A stretch of DNA of 64,000 nucleotides from the NCBI GenBank assembly GCA_946482545.1, contig CAMLRX010000002.1, forward strand, positions 1 through 64,000. The letters are read 5' to 3'. This document shows positions 52,200 through 60,134 of this stretch, one piece after another (positions within the stretch are counted from its first letter, which is position 1; the number at the start of each line of letters is the position of its first letter). Under the pieces are notes generated by a model. The model was not told the origin of the DNA and made no database searches. It saw only the letters and a program-made list of their open reading frames with translations. This DNA comes from an uncultured Flavihumibacter sp. (lineage in GTDB: Bacteria; Bacteroidota; Bacteroidia; Chitinophagales; Chitinophagaceae). Position numbers and translations under genes: made by a program.

Positions 52200-53066
52200 T
52201 TATTTCAAACTCTTTATCCTTTCATCCACGGCTTCGCGGAATTCCGGGTTGTTGATCAGTGCTTTGCTTTTTTCGTACAGGTCGATCGCTTCCTGGTTCT
52301 TGTGCTGCATCTCATACACTTCAGCGAGTCTCAGTACGGCTTCCGCGTTTTCAGGTTGCTTTGCCATCACCGTTTTGAACCTTTCTGCTGCTTTATCGAG
52401 CTGGCCGGACATTATACCGCCCACACCCAACATAAACTGTGCATACATGTTTTCCGGATCCCTTTCAGCCACTTCCCTGATTTTGGCAATGCCTTCCATT
52501 GGCGCGCCGAGGTTTCCGAAAAAGTAGCAACTTCCCAGTCCTACTTTCGCTGAATCATTGGCTGGATTCAGTTCCAAAGTCTTTTCAAACAACGTTTTGG
52601 CTTCCCCGGCCATCCATGCCTTTAAGGCTGAATTGGATTGAACCTGCAGGTTGCCTAAAAATAAATTGGCTGCAAAGTTGAGGTTTTTTTCAGAATTTTC
52701 CAACTTCGCGGCTTCTCCGGTGTAAAAAGCGTATGGAATGAAACTTTTTACGGAGTCTTTCCAGAACCTTGCCAGTTGATGAAAAGTGTGAACTGATTGA
52801 TTCTTAACGTCTCCGCGCACCACGGCATTTTCGAGCCTGGTCACATACTCCAGTTGGGTGGGGCTTAAATTTTGTTTGGAGGAAGCCAGGATAGCTTCAA
52901 TAGAAAGGGCCGCCGCTTCACCATGGCTATGGTCGTGCCCGTCACCTTCATGGTGTTCGGTTGCTGCTGTAGCCGCCTGCACCGGTTTGGTTACGGGTGC
53001 GAAAAAAAAGATAAGGGCCAGCAGCGCTATGCCGCTTCCCGCAAGGATCATTTGCTGTCTCTTCAC
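52200..53066 (-). CDS. Exported tetratricopeptide-repeat protein
   Basis: A 288-residue protein with an N-terminal anchor or signal (6-31, cut around VQA) and then a His/Asp-rich stretch (EHHEGDGHDHSHGE, about 37-50) that could bind metal. From about 130 TPR units follow (AKTLFEKTLELNPANDSAKVGLGSCYF, GIAKIREVAERDPENMYAQFMLG, AAERFKTVMAKQPENAEAVLRLAEVYEMQ). Start codon GTG at 53066; an ATG five codons later is possible. It lies between HU (24-nt gap) and the COX24 gene in the order conserved in Bacteroidota. It probably acts as a scaffold in the periplasm. Confidence 0.87.
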   Translation of the reverse strand: MKRQQMILAGSGIALLALIFFFAPVTKPVQAATAATEHHEGDGHDHSHGEAAALSIEAILASSKQNLSPTQLEYVTRLENAVVRGDVKNQSVHTFHQLARFWKDSVKSFIPYAFYTGEAAKLENSEKNLNFAANLFLGNLQVQSNSALKAWMAGEAKTLFEKTLELNPANDSAKVGLGSCYFFGNLGAPMEGIAKIREVAERDPENMYAQFMLGVGGIMSGQLDKAAERFKTVMAKQPENAEAVLRLAEVYEMQHKNQEAIDLYEKSKALINNPEFREAVDERIKSLK

Positions 53067-53090
53067 GTTCTGCTTAATTAGAACGCGAAA

Positions 53091-53381
53091 TTACTCCTCC
53101 TTTTTCAGTTTCTTTACCTCCTGTACAAATTCTTTTGCGGGTTTGAAGGCAGGAATGAAATGTTCGGGAATGTGAACAGCCACGTTGCGCTTGATGTTGC
53201 GCCCGATTTTAGCGGCCCTTTTTTTGGTAATGAAACTGCCGAATCCACGGATGTAAATGTTTTCGCCATTTGCAAGCGCACCTTTTACTTCTTTGAACAT
53301 GGTTTCAAGCGTCACCAGTACATCAACTTTTGGAATACCTGTTTTTTCAGATATTTGATTGATGAGATCGGCTTTTCTCAT
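53091..53381 (-). CDS. hup: HU-family DNA-binding protein
   Basis: A 96-residue nucleoid protein that bends DNA. Helical N-terminus (MRKADLINQISEKTGIPKVDVLVTLETMFKEVKGAL), the beta-arm region with GENIYIRGFGSFITKKRAAKIGRNIKRN, and the C-terminus FKPAKEFVQEVKKLKK. The Pro of the intercalating arm is at AVHIPEHFIPAFKPA. First gene of the minus-strand set HU - TPR - COX24 - rng, divergent from mutY. The sequence TACTTTG before the gene is one base short of a TAnnTTTG box. Confidence 0.94.
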   Translation of the reverse strand: MRKADLINQISEKTGIPKVDVLVTLETMFKEVKGALANGENIYIRGFGSFITKKRAAKIGRNIKRNVAVHIPEHFIPAFKPAKEFVQEVKKLKKEE

Positions 53382-53542
53382 AACTGAACATATTTTATGT
53401 TACTGAATTGATTTTCAAAGTACAACAAATCTAAGGGGAAAGATGTTGTATTTTATATATAATATGGAACAAATTAAATATTTTTTCTGATCTCCCGCTT
53501 TTTTTTTAAGCGTAAATTATTGAGAATGAAGATTCAAAATTC

Positions 53543-54613
53543 ATGCCGGGGAATATGACCAACAAACAGAACCCCACAACGCGCCTCTTGGAATGGAACA
53601 GGACATTGAATGCACGGGAAATGCCCTGGAAAGGAGAAAAGGACCCTTACCGCATCTGGCTCAGCGAAATTATTTTACAGCAAACAAGAGTGGAGCAGGG
53701 CAGGGCATATTATGAACGCTTCATTACAACTTATCCTACCATCTCCGCGTTGGCGAAAGCGCCTGATGATGCGGTTTTCAAGCTGTGGGAAGGATTGGGC
53801 TATTATTCCCGCTGCCGTAATCTGCTGTTTACCGCAAGAAGGGTGCACACTGAGTTTGGTGGAAATTTTCCTTCGGCTTACGAGGATATTCTTTCGTTGA
53901 AAGGAGTAGGGGCATACACCGCTGCGGCTATAGCATCCTTCGCGTTCGGGTTGCCACATGCCGTGCTGGATGGCAATGTGTTCAGGGTATTGTCGAGGTA
54001 CACCGGTTCGGCTGTGCCGATCGATTCCACGGAAGGAAAGAAACACTTCGCCGCCTTAGCGGAGGCATGGCTCGATAAAAAAAATCCTGCGGAATGGAAC
54101 CAGGCCATTATGGATTTTGGGGCATTGGTGTGCACCCCGAAGCAGCCATCCTGTGAGACCTGTCCGCTGAACAAAGATTGTGTCGCCTTTCATACCAATA
54201 CCGTTGCAAAACTTCCTGTAAAATCCAAGCAACTGATCAAGAGGACCCGGTATTTAAACTATGTTGCCGCCACGTATAATAACGGGGTATATATCCGGAA
54301 AAGAACGGACAAGGATATATGGAAGGACCTGCATGAATTCATATTGATAGAAACAGATGAACCTGTTTCAGTGGATGAGTTGATTCGCCGTATATCCCTG
54401 CCCGGTATAGCAGCCGTACAACCTTTACCTGTTGTAAAACATGTGCTTACGCACCAGACATTGCATGTACAGGTAGTGGCGGCGCGGTTATTGCTGGAAC
54501 CGAAACTGGGAGAAACATACCTGCATGTGCCTTTCAACAGGCTCTCTGAATATGCTTTCCCCATCGTTTTAAAACGGTTTCAGGAGGCAAAACATTTCTT
54601 TCTTTTTACCTGA
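53543..54613 (+). CDS. mutY: A/G-specific adenine glycosylase MutY
   Basis: Removes adenine mispaired with 8-oxoguanine. The 356-residue protein has the HhH-GPD glycosylase domain: PYRIWLSEIILQQTRVEQG (catalytic Glu region and LQQT wedge), LKGVGAYTAAAIASFAFGLPHAVLDGNVFRVLSRY (helix-hairpin-helix and catalytic Asp), the 4Fe-4S ligands C197, C204, C207 and C213, and a C-terminal NUDIX-like domain recognising 8-oxoG. A start at an ATG four codons further in is also possible. Followed by ssb, gldE and gldD, the arrangement described for Flavobacterium. Confidence 0.95.
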   Translation: MPGNMTNKQNPTTRLLEWNRTLNAREMPWKGEKDPYRIWLSEIILQQTRVEQGRAYYERFITTYPTISALAKAPDDAVFKLWEGLGYYSRCRNLLFTARRVHTEFGGNFPSAYEDILSLKGVGAYTAAAIASFAFGLPHAVLDGNVFRVLSRYTGSAVPIDSTEGKKHFAALAEAWLDKKNPAEWNQAIMDFGALVCTPKQPSCETCPLNKDCVAFHTNTVAKLPVKSKQLIKRTRYLNYVAATYNNGVYIRKRTDKDIWKDLHEFILIETDEPVSVDELIRRISLPGIAAVQPLPVVKHVLTHQTLHVQVVAARLLLEPKLGETYLHVPFNRLSEYAFPIVLKRFQEAKHFFLFT

Positions 54614-54678
54614 AATTCAGTTAACTTTAAAAGGCATATATCAGAAAGGAGTTTGTAAAATCAACAAATCAATACACT

Positions 54679-55116
54679 ATGCGTGGCGTTAACAGAGTGA
54701 TGCTCATTGGAAACCTCGGCAAAGATCCGGATGTGCAGTTCCTGGAAGGAAACATAGCGGTGGCAAAGTTCCCGCTGGCAACAACGGAAACCTATAAAGA
54801 CAGAGCAGGCAAACTGATCTCGCAAACGGAATGGCATACAGTGGTACTCTGGCGCGGCCTCGCTGAACTCGCACAGAAATACCTTCACAAAGGAAGCCTG
54901 GTGTACATTGAAGGAAGGTTAAGAACCCGCAGTTGGGAGGATAAGGAAGGCAATAAAAAATTTGCAACAGAAGTAGTGGGGGATAACCTGATTATGCTGG
55001 ATAAAAGAGCCGATGGGCACGGACCGGCACATCTTCCCAACGGAGAAGGGATGGAAGGACTCGGAAACCACGATATTCCACCGCTCTCAGATCCCAATGA
55101 AGACCTCAGCTTCTGA
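54679..55116 (+). CDS. ssb: Single-stranded DNA-binding protein
   Basis: Binds single-stranded DNA during replication and repair. The 145-residue protein has the OB fold: MRGVNRVMLIGNLGKDPDVQFLEGN, AKFPLATTETYKD, EWHTVVLWRGLAELAQKYLHKGSLVYIEGRLRTRSWED. A short flexible tail follows. The acidic tip, which docks repair enzymes, reads EDLSF instead of the usual DLPF/DIPF, so the proline is replaced by serine. 65 nt downstream of mutY; upstream of gldE. Confidence 0.94.
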   Translation: MRGVNRVMLIGNLGKDPDVQFLEGNIAVAKFPLATTETYKDRAGKLISQTEWHTVVLWRGLAELAQKYLHKGSLVYIEGRLRTRSWEDKEGNKKFATEVVGDNLIMLDKRADGHGPAHLPNGEGMEGLGNHDIPPLSDPNEDLSF

Positions 55117-55135
55117 TTCTGTGAAGTCTAATCCT

Positions 55136-55143
55136 TAGATTTG
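55136..55143 (+). promoter_or_regulatory. -7 box upstream of gldE
   Basis: TAGATTTG matches TAnnTTTG, 27 nt before the TTG start of gldE. No good -33 element; gldE may also be read through from mutY-ssb. Confidence 0.45.
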
Positions 55144-55170
55144 CCCAATTCTTAACGAAAACCCATCGCT

Positions 55171-56499
55171 TTGGACCCTCACACGGTTGACATACCCCAT
55201 TCGTTTTTCCTGCTACAGGCCAGCTCGCAGGGAACAACGGTGCTGCTTATCGTTATCATCGTATTGCTTATTTTCTCCTTCCTAGTTTCAGGTGCGGAAG
55301 TGGCTTTCTTCTCCCTCACTTATAAGGATCTGAACATGCTCAAAACCAGGCAGCATGCGACTGCCCGCAAAATCATCGAACTGCTCTCCGCCCCAAAAAC
55401 ATTGCTGGCCTCCTTGCTGATCGCCAACAGTTTTGTGAACATCTGTCTCATTATTCTTTCCAATTTTGCCATCGATATGGTGCTGACGGGCATCGATAAT
55501 ACCATTCTCCTTTATGCGATCAAAATCGGTATCATCGGATTTGTGCTGATGCTTTTCGGTGAAGTGCTTCCCAAAGTATGGGCCACACAGAACAATCTCC
55601 GCTTCGCATACAGCGCCGCTCCGGTGGTGGCAGCCATTCATTCCCTGCTGCGCGGTTTCAGCGGCTGGCTCGTTGGCTATTCAGATAGCCTGGAGAAAAG
55701 ACTTGGTGCGAAAAGTCAGCAGTATTCGCTCAAAGAACTCGATGACGCGATCGACCTTACTTCCAATGGCGATGCCAGCGAAGAAGAAAAAAATATCCTG
55801 AAAGGCATCGTAAAATTCGGGAACATCACCGTGAAGCAGATTATGCGCACACGCCTCGATGTGTCCGGCATCGATTACAATACTTCGTTCCAGGAACTGA
55901 AAAGGAAAGTAGAAGAACAACATTATTCCCGGCTACCGGTTTTCAAAAAAAGCATGGACGAAGTAGCCGGGCTGATCCATACCAAAGACCTCGTCCCCTA
56001 TCTGAATGAGGCCGATGATTTCAACTGGCATTCACTGATCCGTCCGCCGTATTTTGTACACGAACAAAAAATGGTGCGCGACCTGCTGCAGCAATTCCGC
56101 GTGAAACGCATCCACTTCGCGATCGTGGTGGATGAATTCGGAGGCACCAGCGGTATTGTGACCCTGGAAGATATTATGGAAGAAGTGATCGGCGATATCA
56201 AAGATGAATTTGATGACGAGGAAAGCGTGAACAAAAAACTGGACGAGCATACTTATATTTTCGAAGGCAAGACCATGATCAACGACATGTGCCGCATCAT
56301 GGGGCTGCCAGCCACCACTTTCGACGAAGTACGTGGCGATAGTGATTCACTCGCCGGACTGGTACTGGAACTGGCAGGAGAATTTCCCGCCCAGGATGCC
56401 GTGGTGTCCGCCGGTGATTTTGAATTCACCGCACTGGAGGTGACCCGCAACAGGGTTATCAAATTAAAAGTACATATCAACCAACCCACAACCGATTAA
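55171..56499 (+). CDS. gldE: Gliding motility-associated protein GldE (CNNM/CBS-domain membrane protein)
   Basis: A 442-residue membrane protein. Four hydrophobic segments in a DUF21/CNNM domain (about 20-190, starting VLLIVIIVLLIFSFLVSGAEVAFFSL), a CBS-domain pair (about 220-345: IMRTRLDVSGIDYN, HYSRLPVFK, HFAIVVDEFGGTSGIVTLEDIMEEVIGDI), and the C-terminal CorC/HlyC domain. Homologues transport or sense Mg2+ or Co2+. In F. johnsoniae GldE is linked to GldD. The start is TTG at 55171; no earlier ATG is available and the next Met lies inside the first domain. gldD follows after 8 nt. Confidence 0.92.
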   Translation: MDPHTVDIPHSFFLLQASSQGTTVLLIVIIVLLIFSFLVSGAEVAFFSLTYKDLNMLKTRQHATARKIIELLSAPKTLLASLLIANSFVNICLIILSNFAIDMVLTGIDNTILLYAIKIGIIGFVLMLFGEVLPKVWATQNNLRFAYSAAPVVAAIHSLLRGFSGWLVGYSDSLEKRLGAKSQQYSLKELDDAIDLTSNGDASEEEKNILKGIVKFGNITVKQIMRTRLDVSGIDYNTSFQELKRKVEEQHYSRLPVFKKSMDEVAGLIHTKDLVPYLNEADDFNWHSLIRPPYFVHEQKMVRDLLQQFRVKRIHFAIVVDEFGGTSGIVTLEDIMEEVIGDIKDEFDDEESVNKKLDEHTYIFEGKTMINDMCRIMGLPATTFDEVRGDSDSLAGLVLELAGEFPAQDAVVSAGDFEFTALEVTRNRVIKLKVHINQPTTD

Positions 56500-56507
56500 T
56501 TTCACTG

Positions 56508-57089
56508 ATGTTCAGAATATTCTCAGTACTCCTCCTCACCGTTTTTTTCGCCTCGTGTAACAGTGAATACACCCCGCGTCCAAAGGGGTATTTCCGCATC
56601 GATTTCCCGGAAAGAGCCTACCGTACTTTTGACCAACCCGGGTATCCATATACTTTTGAATACCCTGTTTACGCTGAAGTAGTGAAGGACTCTACTTTTT
56701 TTGAGGATGATGTGAAAGGGCAGTACTGGATCAATATCGACTTTCCACGGTTCAATGGAAAGATATACGTGAGTTACAAGGACGTAAACAATAATTTCGA
56801 TGCCCTGGTGACCGATGCTTTCAATATGGCCTATAAGCAACATACCAGCCGTGCCTCCGGTATAGAAGACTCCCTGATACAGACCCCCAACGGCTTATCG
56901 GGTGTTTTCTTCAAACTTTCGGGGAATACCGCCACCGGAAGACAGTTTTTTATCACCGATAGTACCCGCCATTTTCTCCGTGGCGCATTGTATTTTGACG
57001 CTACCCCCAACGAGGATTCCCTGGGCATCGTGCAACGTTTTCTGATGGAAGACATGAAGCACCTGGTGAATACTTTGAAATGGAAATAG
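56508..57089 (+). CDS. gldD: Gliding motility lipoprotein GldD
   Basis: A 193-residue lipoprotein required for gliding and T9SS secretion in F. johnsoniae. Signal MFRIFSVLLLTVFFASC with lipidated Cys17. The family phrase PRPKGYFRIDFPERAY is present near the N-terminus, then YPYTFEYPVYAEV, WINIDFPRFNGKIYVSYK and the C-terminal LYFDATPNEDSLGIVQRFLMEDMKHLVNTLKWK. It is 8 nt after gldE, so translationally linked expression is likely. With gldH in the window this supports gliding or T9SS capacity. Confidence 0.93.
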   Translation: MFRIFSVLLLTVFFASCNSEYTPRPKGYFRIDFPERAYRTFDQPGYPYTFEYPVYAEVVKDSTFFEDDVKGQYWINIDFPRFNGKIYVSYKDVNNNFDALVTDAFNMAYKQHTSRASGIEDSLIQTPNGLSGVFFKLSGNTATGRQFFITDSTRHFLRGALYFDATPNEDSLGIVQRFLMEDMKHLVNTLKWK

Positions 57090-57176
57090 CCAATTCCAGG
57101 CAGGCCTTCGCCAATCCCCCACAGCGCAGGATGGTTATTTATCCCTAATTTTACAGCTTTACAACTTATTTGAAAG

Positions 57177-57767
57177 ATGATAGCCATCGATAATATCCTG
57201 GTGAGTGATGAAGTGGTGCAGGAACATTTTGTGTGTGACCTGAACAAGTGCAAAGGCGGATGCTGTGTAGACGGAGATGCCGGGGCGCCACTCGAAAAAG
57301 AAGAACTGGCGCATATCCAGGAAGTGTATGAGCACGTAAAGCCTTACCTGCCCGAGGAGGCCGTGAAGGAGATTGAACGCCAGGGACTTTACGTTTATGA
57401 CCGGGAGTTCGGCTGGGTAACCCCCACCATCAATTCCCAAATCTGCGTATATGGACTGACCGATGCAAATGGCATTGTAAAATGTGGTATCGAACAGGCT
57501 TACCTGGATGGAAAAGTAAGTTGGAAAAAACCCATTTCCTGCCACCTGTTCCCGGTTAAAGTCTCCAAAAGCAGTGACGGAGAACTCGATCTCGTGAACT
57601 ATGAACCCCGTGAGGACCTCTGTTCCGCCGCGTGTAAACTGGGCAATAAACTAAAAGTGCCGGCCTATGTTTTTCTAAAGGAATCCCTTACCAGGAAATT
57701 CGGGCACGAATTTTATGAAGCATTGGATGCTGTAGCAAAAGAACATTTTTCTGACGCAAAGAAATAA
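57177..57767 (+). CDS. DUF3109 family cysteine-rich protein
   Basis: A 196-residue cytoplasmic protein of the DUF3109 family, distantly like YkgJ-type Cys-rich proteins. Cysteines at VCDLNKCKGGCCVDGD near the N-terminus and later in ISCHLFPVK and DLCSAACKLG form a possible zinc or iron-sulfur site. GAPLEKEELAHIQ and YVYDREFGWVTPTINSQICVYG are conserved in this family. Function unknown. It precedes lutB by 6 nt and may be cotranscribed, but a shared role is speculative. Confidence 0.87.
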   Translation: MIAIDNILVSDEVVQEHFVCDLNKCKGGCCVDGDAGAPLEKEELAHIQEVYEHVKPYLPEEAVKEIERQGLYVYDREFGWVTPTINSQICVYGLTDANGIVKCGIEQAYLDGKVSWKKPISCHLFPVKVSKSSDGELDLVNYEPREDLCSAACKLGNKLKVPAYVFLKESLTRKFGHEFYEALDAVAKEHFSDAKK

Positions 57768-57773
57768 ACGATT

Positions 57774-59153
57774 ATGAGCCAAACCGCCGCCTCGTTCATC
57801 GCGAAAAGTACTGTGAAGGCCGCAGATCTCGACCACCGCAATAAGATCAACTTCAACATCAGCAAATACAACGCGGTGGTGCCGATGGGGAAAAAACAGT
57901 TCTCCGATGTGCACCTGGCGCGGGAAAGAGCCAAGAACGTGAAGTGGCGCGCCATTGAACACCTTGATGTGTACCTGGAACAATTCGAATCAGAATTATT
58001 GCGCAGGGGCGGAAGGATCATCTGGGCACAGGATGCGGAAGAGGCACGGAAAGAAATCCTCAACATCTGTAAGGAAAAGAACTGCCGCACCGTTGTTAAA
58101 AGCAAGAGCATGGCCACGGAGGAAATCAAGCTCAACGATTTCCTGCACGAAAACAACATAGAAAGTGTGGAAACTGATTTGGGTGAATACATCCAGCAAC
58201 TGGACGAAGAACCGCCGTACCACATTGTTACGCCTGCCATGCACAAAAGCAAGGAAGACGTGGCAAAATTGTTCGCGGAAAAACTGGGTACCGATCCCAG
58301 GCTGAGTCCGGAAGAATTGACACTGGTTGCACGGGAAAAACTGCGTGAAAAATATGTGCAGGCAGAAGTGGGCATTACCGGTGCCAACTTCATAGTGGCC
58401 GATGTGGGCGGTATCGCGCTTACGGAGAACGAGGGCAATGCCCGGCTCAGCAGCGCTTTCCCCAAAACACATATCGTGCTGGTGGGCATCGAAAAAGTGA
58501 TCCCCTCCATGAATGACCTGCCACTTTTCTGGCCACTGCTCGCCACATTTGGTACCGGACAACAACTCACTGTGTACAATACGTTGATCTCCGGACCCCG
58601 CCAGCAAGGAGAAACCGACGGTCCCGAAGAAATGATCGTTATCCTCCTGGATAACGGCAGAACCAATCTCCTCGCCAACGAAAAGACGCGCGAAGCGCTC
58701 TACTGCATCCGTTGCGGCGCCTGCCTTAATGCCTGCCCCGTTTATAAAAATATTGGTGGACACAGCTACGAAACCACTTACAGTGGCCCTATCGGCGCCG
58801 TGATCACACCGCACCTCAAGGACCTGGGTGAATGGAAACACCTCAGTAACGCTTCTTCCCTATGTGGAAACTGCACAGAAGTATGCGCGGTAAAGATCAA
58901 CCTCCACGAATTGCTGCTCGAGAACCGGCATGAAGCAGTGGAAGAAGGCATCGCCACCTGGGGGGAAAAAATCGCCTGGAAAGTATGGAAGAAAGCCAGT
59001 CTGAACCGTGGAATGATGAATATGGGCAATGCGAAAATGAAGAACTGGATGGTCAATAAAGTATTCAAGGGATGGACCGCGCACCGTGGCGACCTGGATT
59101 TCTCCAACAAAACCTTCAACGAAATGTGGAAGGAAAAAAACGGGAAGAAATAA
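57774..59153 (+). CDS. lutB: LutB/LldF-family iron-sulfur protein (L-lactate utilisation)
   Basis: A 459-residue protein of the LutABC L-lactate oxidation complex. The N-terminal LUD domain (about 70-300) contains GGRIIWAQDAEEAR, VVKSKSMATEEIKLN, EVGITGANFIVADVGGIALTENEGNARLSS. Two [4Fe-4S] motifs follow: C311-x2-C314-x2-C317-x3-C321 and C364-x2-C367-x3-C371, the second with CAVKI instead of a terminal Cys-Pro. The C-terminal part is helical. lutA and lutC are not adjacent. Converges on the EamA gene with 2 nt between the stop codons. Confidence 0.9.
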   Translation: MSQTAASFIAKSTVKAADLDHRNKINFNISKYNAVVPMGKKQFSDVHLARERAKNVKWRAIEHLDVYLEQFESELLRRGGRIIWAQDAEEARKEILNICKEKNCRTVVKSKSMATEEIKLNDFLHENNIESVETDLGEYIQQLDEEPPYHIVTPAMHKSKEDVAKLFAEKLGTDPRLSPEELTLVAREKLREKYVQAEVGITGANFIVADVGGIALTENEGNARLSSAFPKTHIVLVGIEKVIPSMNDLPLFWPLLATFGTGQQLTVYNTLISGPRQQGETDGPEEMIVILLDNGRTNLLANEKTREALYCIRCGACLNACPVYKNIGGHSYETTYSGPIGAVITPHLKDLGEWKHLSNASSLCGNCTEVCAVKINLHELLLENRHEAVEEGIATWGEKIAWKVWKKASLNRGMMNMGNAKMKNWMVNKVFKGWTAHRGDLDFSNKTFNEMWKEKNGKK

Positions 59154-59155
59154 GG

Positions 59156-60067
59156 CTATCCCTTTCTGAATCCACGGTTCACCAGGTAAACACCCAGCAG
59201 GGTGATGGCGCCACCCGCCAGCAGGAAAAGATTTACTTTTTCGCCAAGTATCACCCAGCCCAGTAATACAGCAATGATCGGGTTCACATAAGCGTATACA
59301 GCTACCTGAGCCGTTGGCAGCTTGCGCAAAGCGTATATGTAGGCCATGAAGGTAATGATCGATCCCACGACCACGAGATAGGCAATGGCCGCTAACGCAT
59401 GATGGTGTATCTGCCGCAAGGGAACCGTTTCCTCAAAGCCATACGAAGTACTTAGCAGGATGATGCCTGAAATCAGCATCTGCCAGCCAAGACTATGAAA
59501 AGGATCCAGTTTAATGGCAGACCTCGCGGTGTAGATCGTACCAATCGACCAGGAAAGGGTGGCGATGATGCCCAGCACCATACCCGCTCCGAAGTTATTG
59601 CCCTTGGAAGCAGGATCGAATAGCAGAAGCAGGTCGTTGAAGAATACCAGTACAATGCCGGAGAAACCCAGCACCAGTCCGGTTGCCACCAGTCTGTTCA
59701 GTTTTTCTCCCATAAAGAGAACACTGATCAACGCGATCCACAAAGGAACGATGGCACCAATAATGGACCCTACGCCACTTGGAATGTATTTAAGTGACCA
59801 TACCGTAAGGCCGTTACTTACCACCAGGAAAAAGAAACTCAATACCGTAAGTGCTCCGAATTGCCTGAGTGTGGGCAGGGGCATTCTCCTGAAAGAAAAG
59901 TAAGTCATGAACAGTGTTCCTGCCACCAACTGCCTGGTACCAGCAAGTTGCAGCGGCGGCATGTAGCCCACCCCAATTTTGGAAGGCAACCAGGTGGTGC
60001 CCCAGAAAACGCAAAGCACCGCCACTGCCCAGTAGGCCATAGACTTGTTCTCTTGTTGCTGTTGCAT
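59156..60067 (-). CDS. EamA/DMT-family transporter
   Basis: A 303-residue inner-membrane protein with ten hydrophobic helices in two EamA repeats (about 10-145 and 160-300). Family-typical segments are FWGTTWLPSKIGVGYMPPLQLAGTRQL, the GSIIGAIVPLWIALIS loop, GMVLGIIATLSWSIGTIYTARSA and PIIAVLLGWVILGEKVN. It moves metabolites or drugs, often amino acids; the substrate is unknown. ATG 60067 was chosen; ATG 60040 is an alternative. purH lies upstream in transcription but is separated by a terminator. Confidence 0.9.
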   Translation of the reverse strand: MQQQQENKSMAYWAVAVLCVFWGTTWLPSKIGVGYMPPLQLAGTRQLVAGTLFMTYFSFRRMPLPTLRQFGALTVLSFFFLVVSNGLTVWSLKYIPSGVGSIIGAIVPLWIALISVLFMGEKLNRLVATGLVLGFSGIVLVFFNDLLLLFDPASKGNNFGAGMVLGIIATLSWSIGTIYTARSAIKLDPFHSLGWQMLISGIILLSTSYGFEETVPLRQIHHHALAAIAYLVVVGSIITFMAYIYALRKLPTAQVAVYAYVNPIIAVLLGWVILGEKVNLFLLAGGAITLLGVYLVNRGFRKG

Positions 60068-60082
60068 GGCGCTTGCTTTAAA

Positions 60083-60108
60083 AAGAAAGACCACCCTGAG
60101 GGGCGGCC
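60083..60108 (-). terminator. Intrinsic terminator of purH
   Basis: Minus strand: GGCCGCCC, loop CTCA, GGGTGGTC, an 8-bp stem with two G-T pairs (60089-60108), followed by TTTCTTTTT. It lies 26 nt past the purH stop and just before the EamA start. Confidence 0.75.
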
Positions 60109-60134
60109 TTCCTATGTTTAACTGATTTTCTGCA

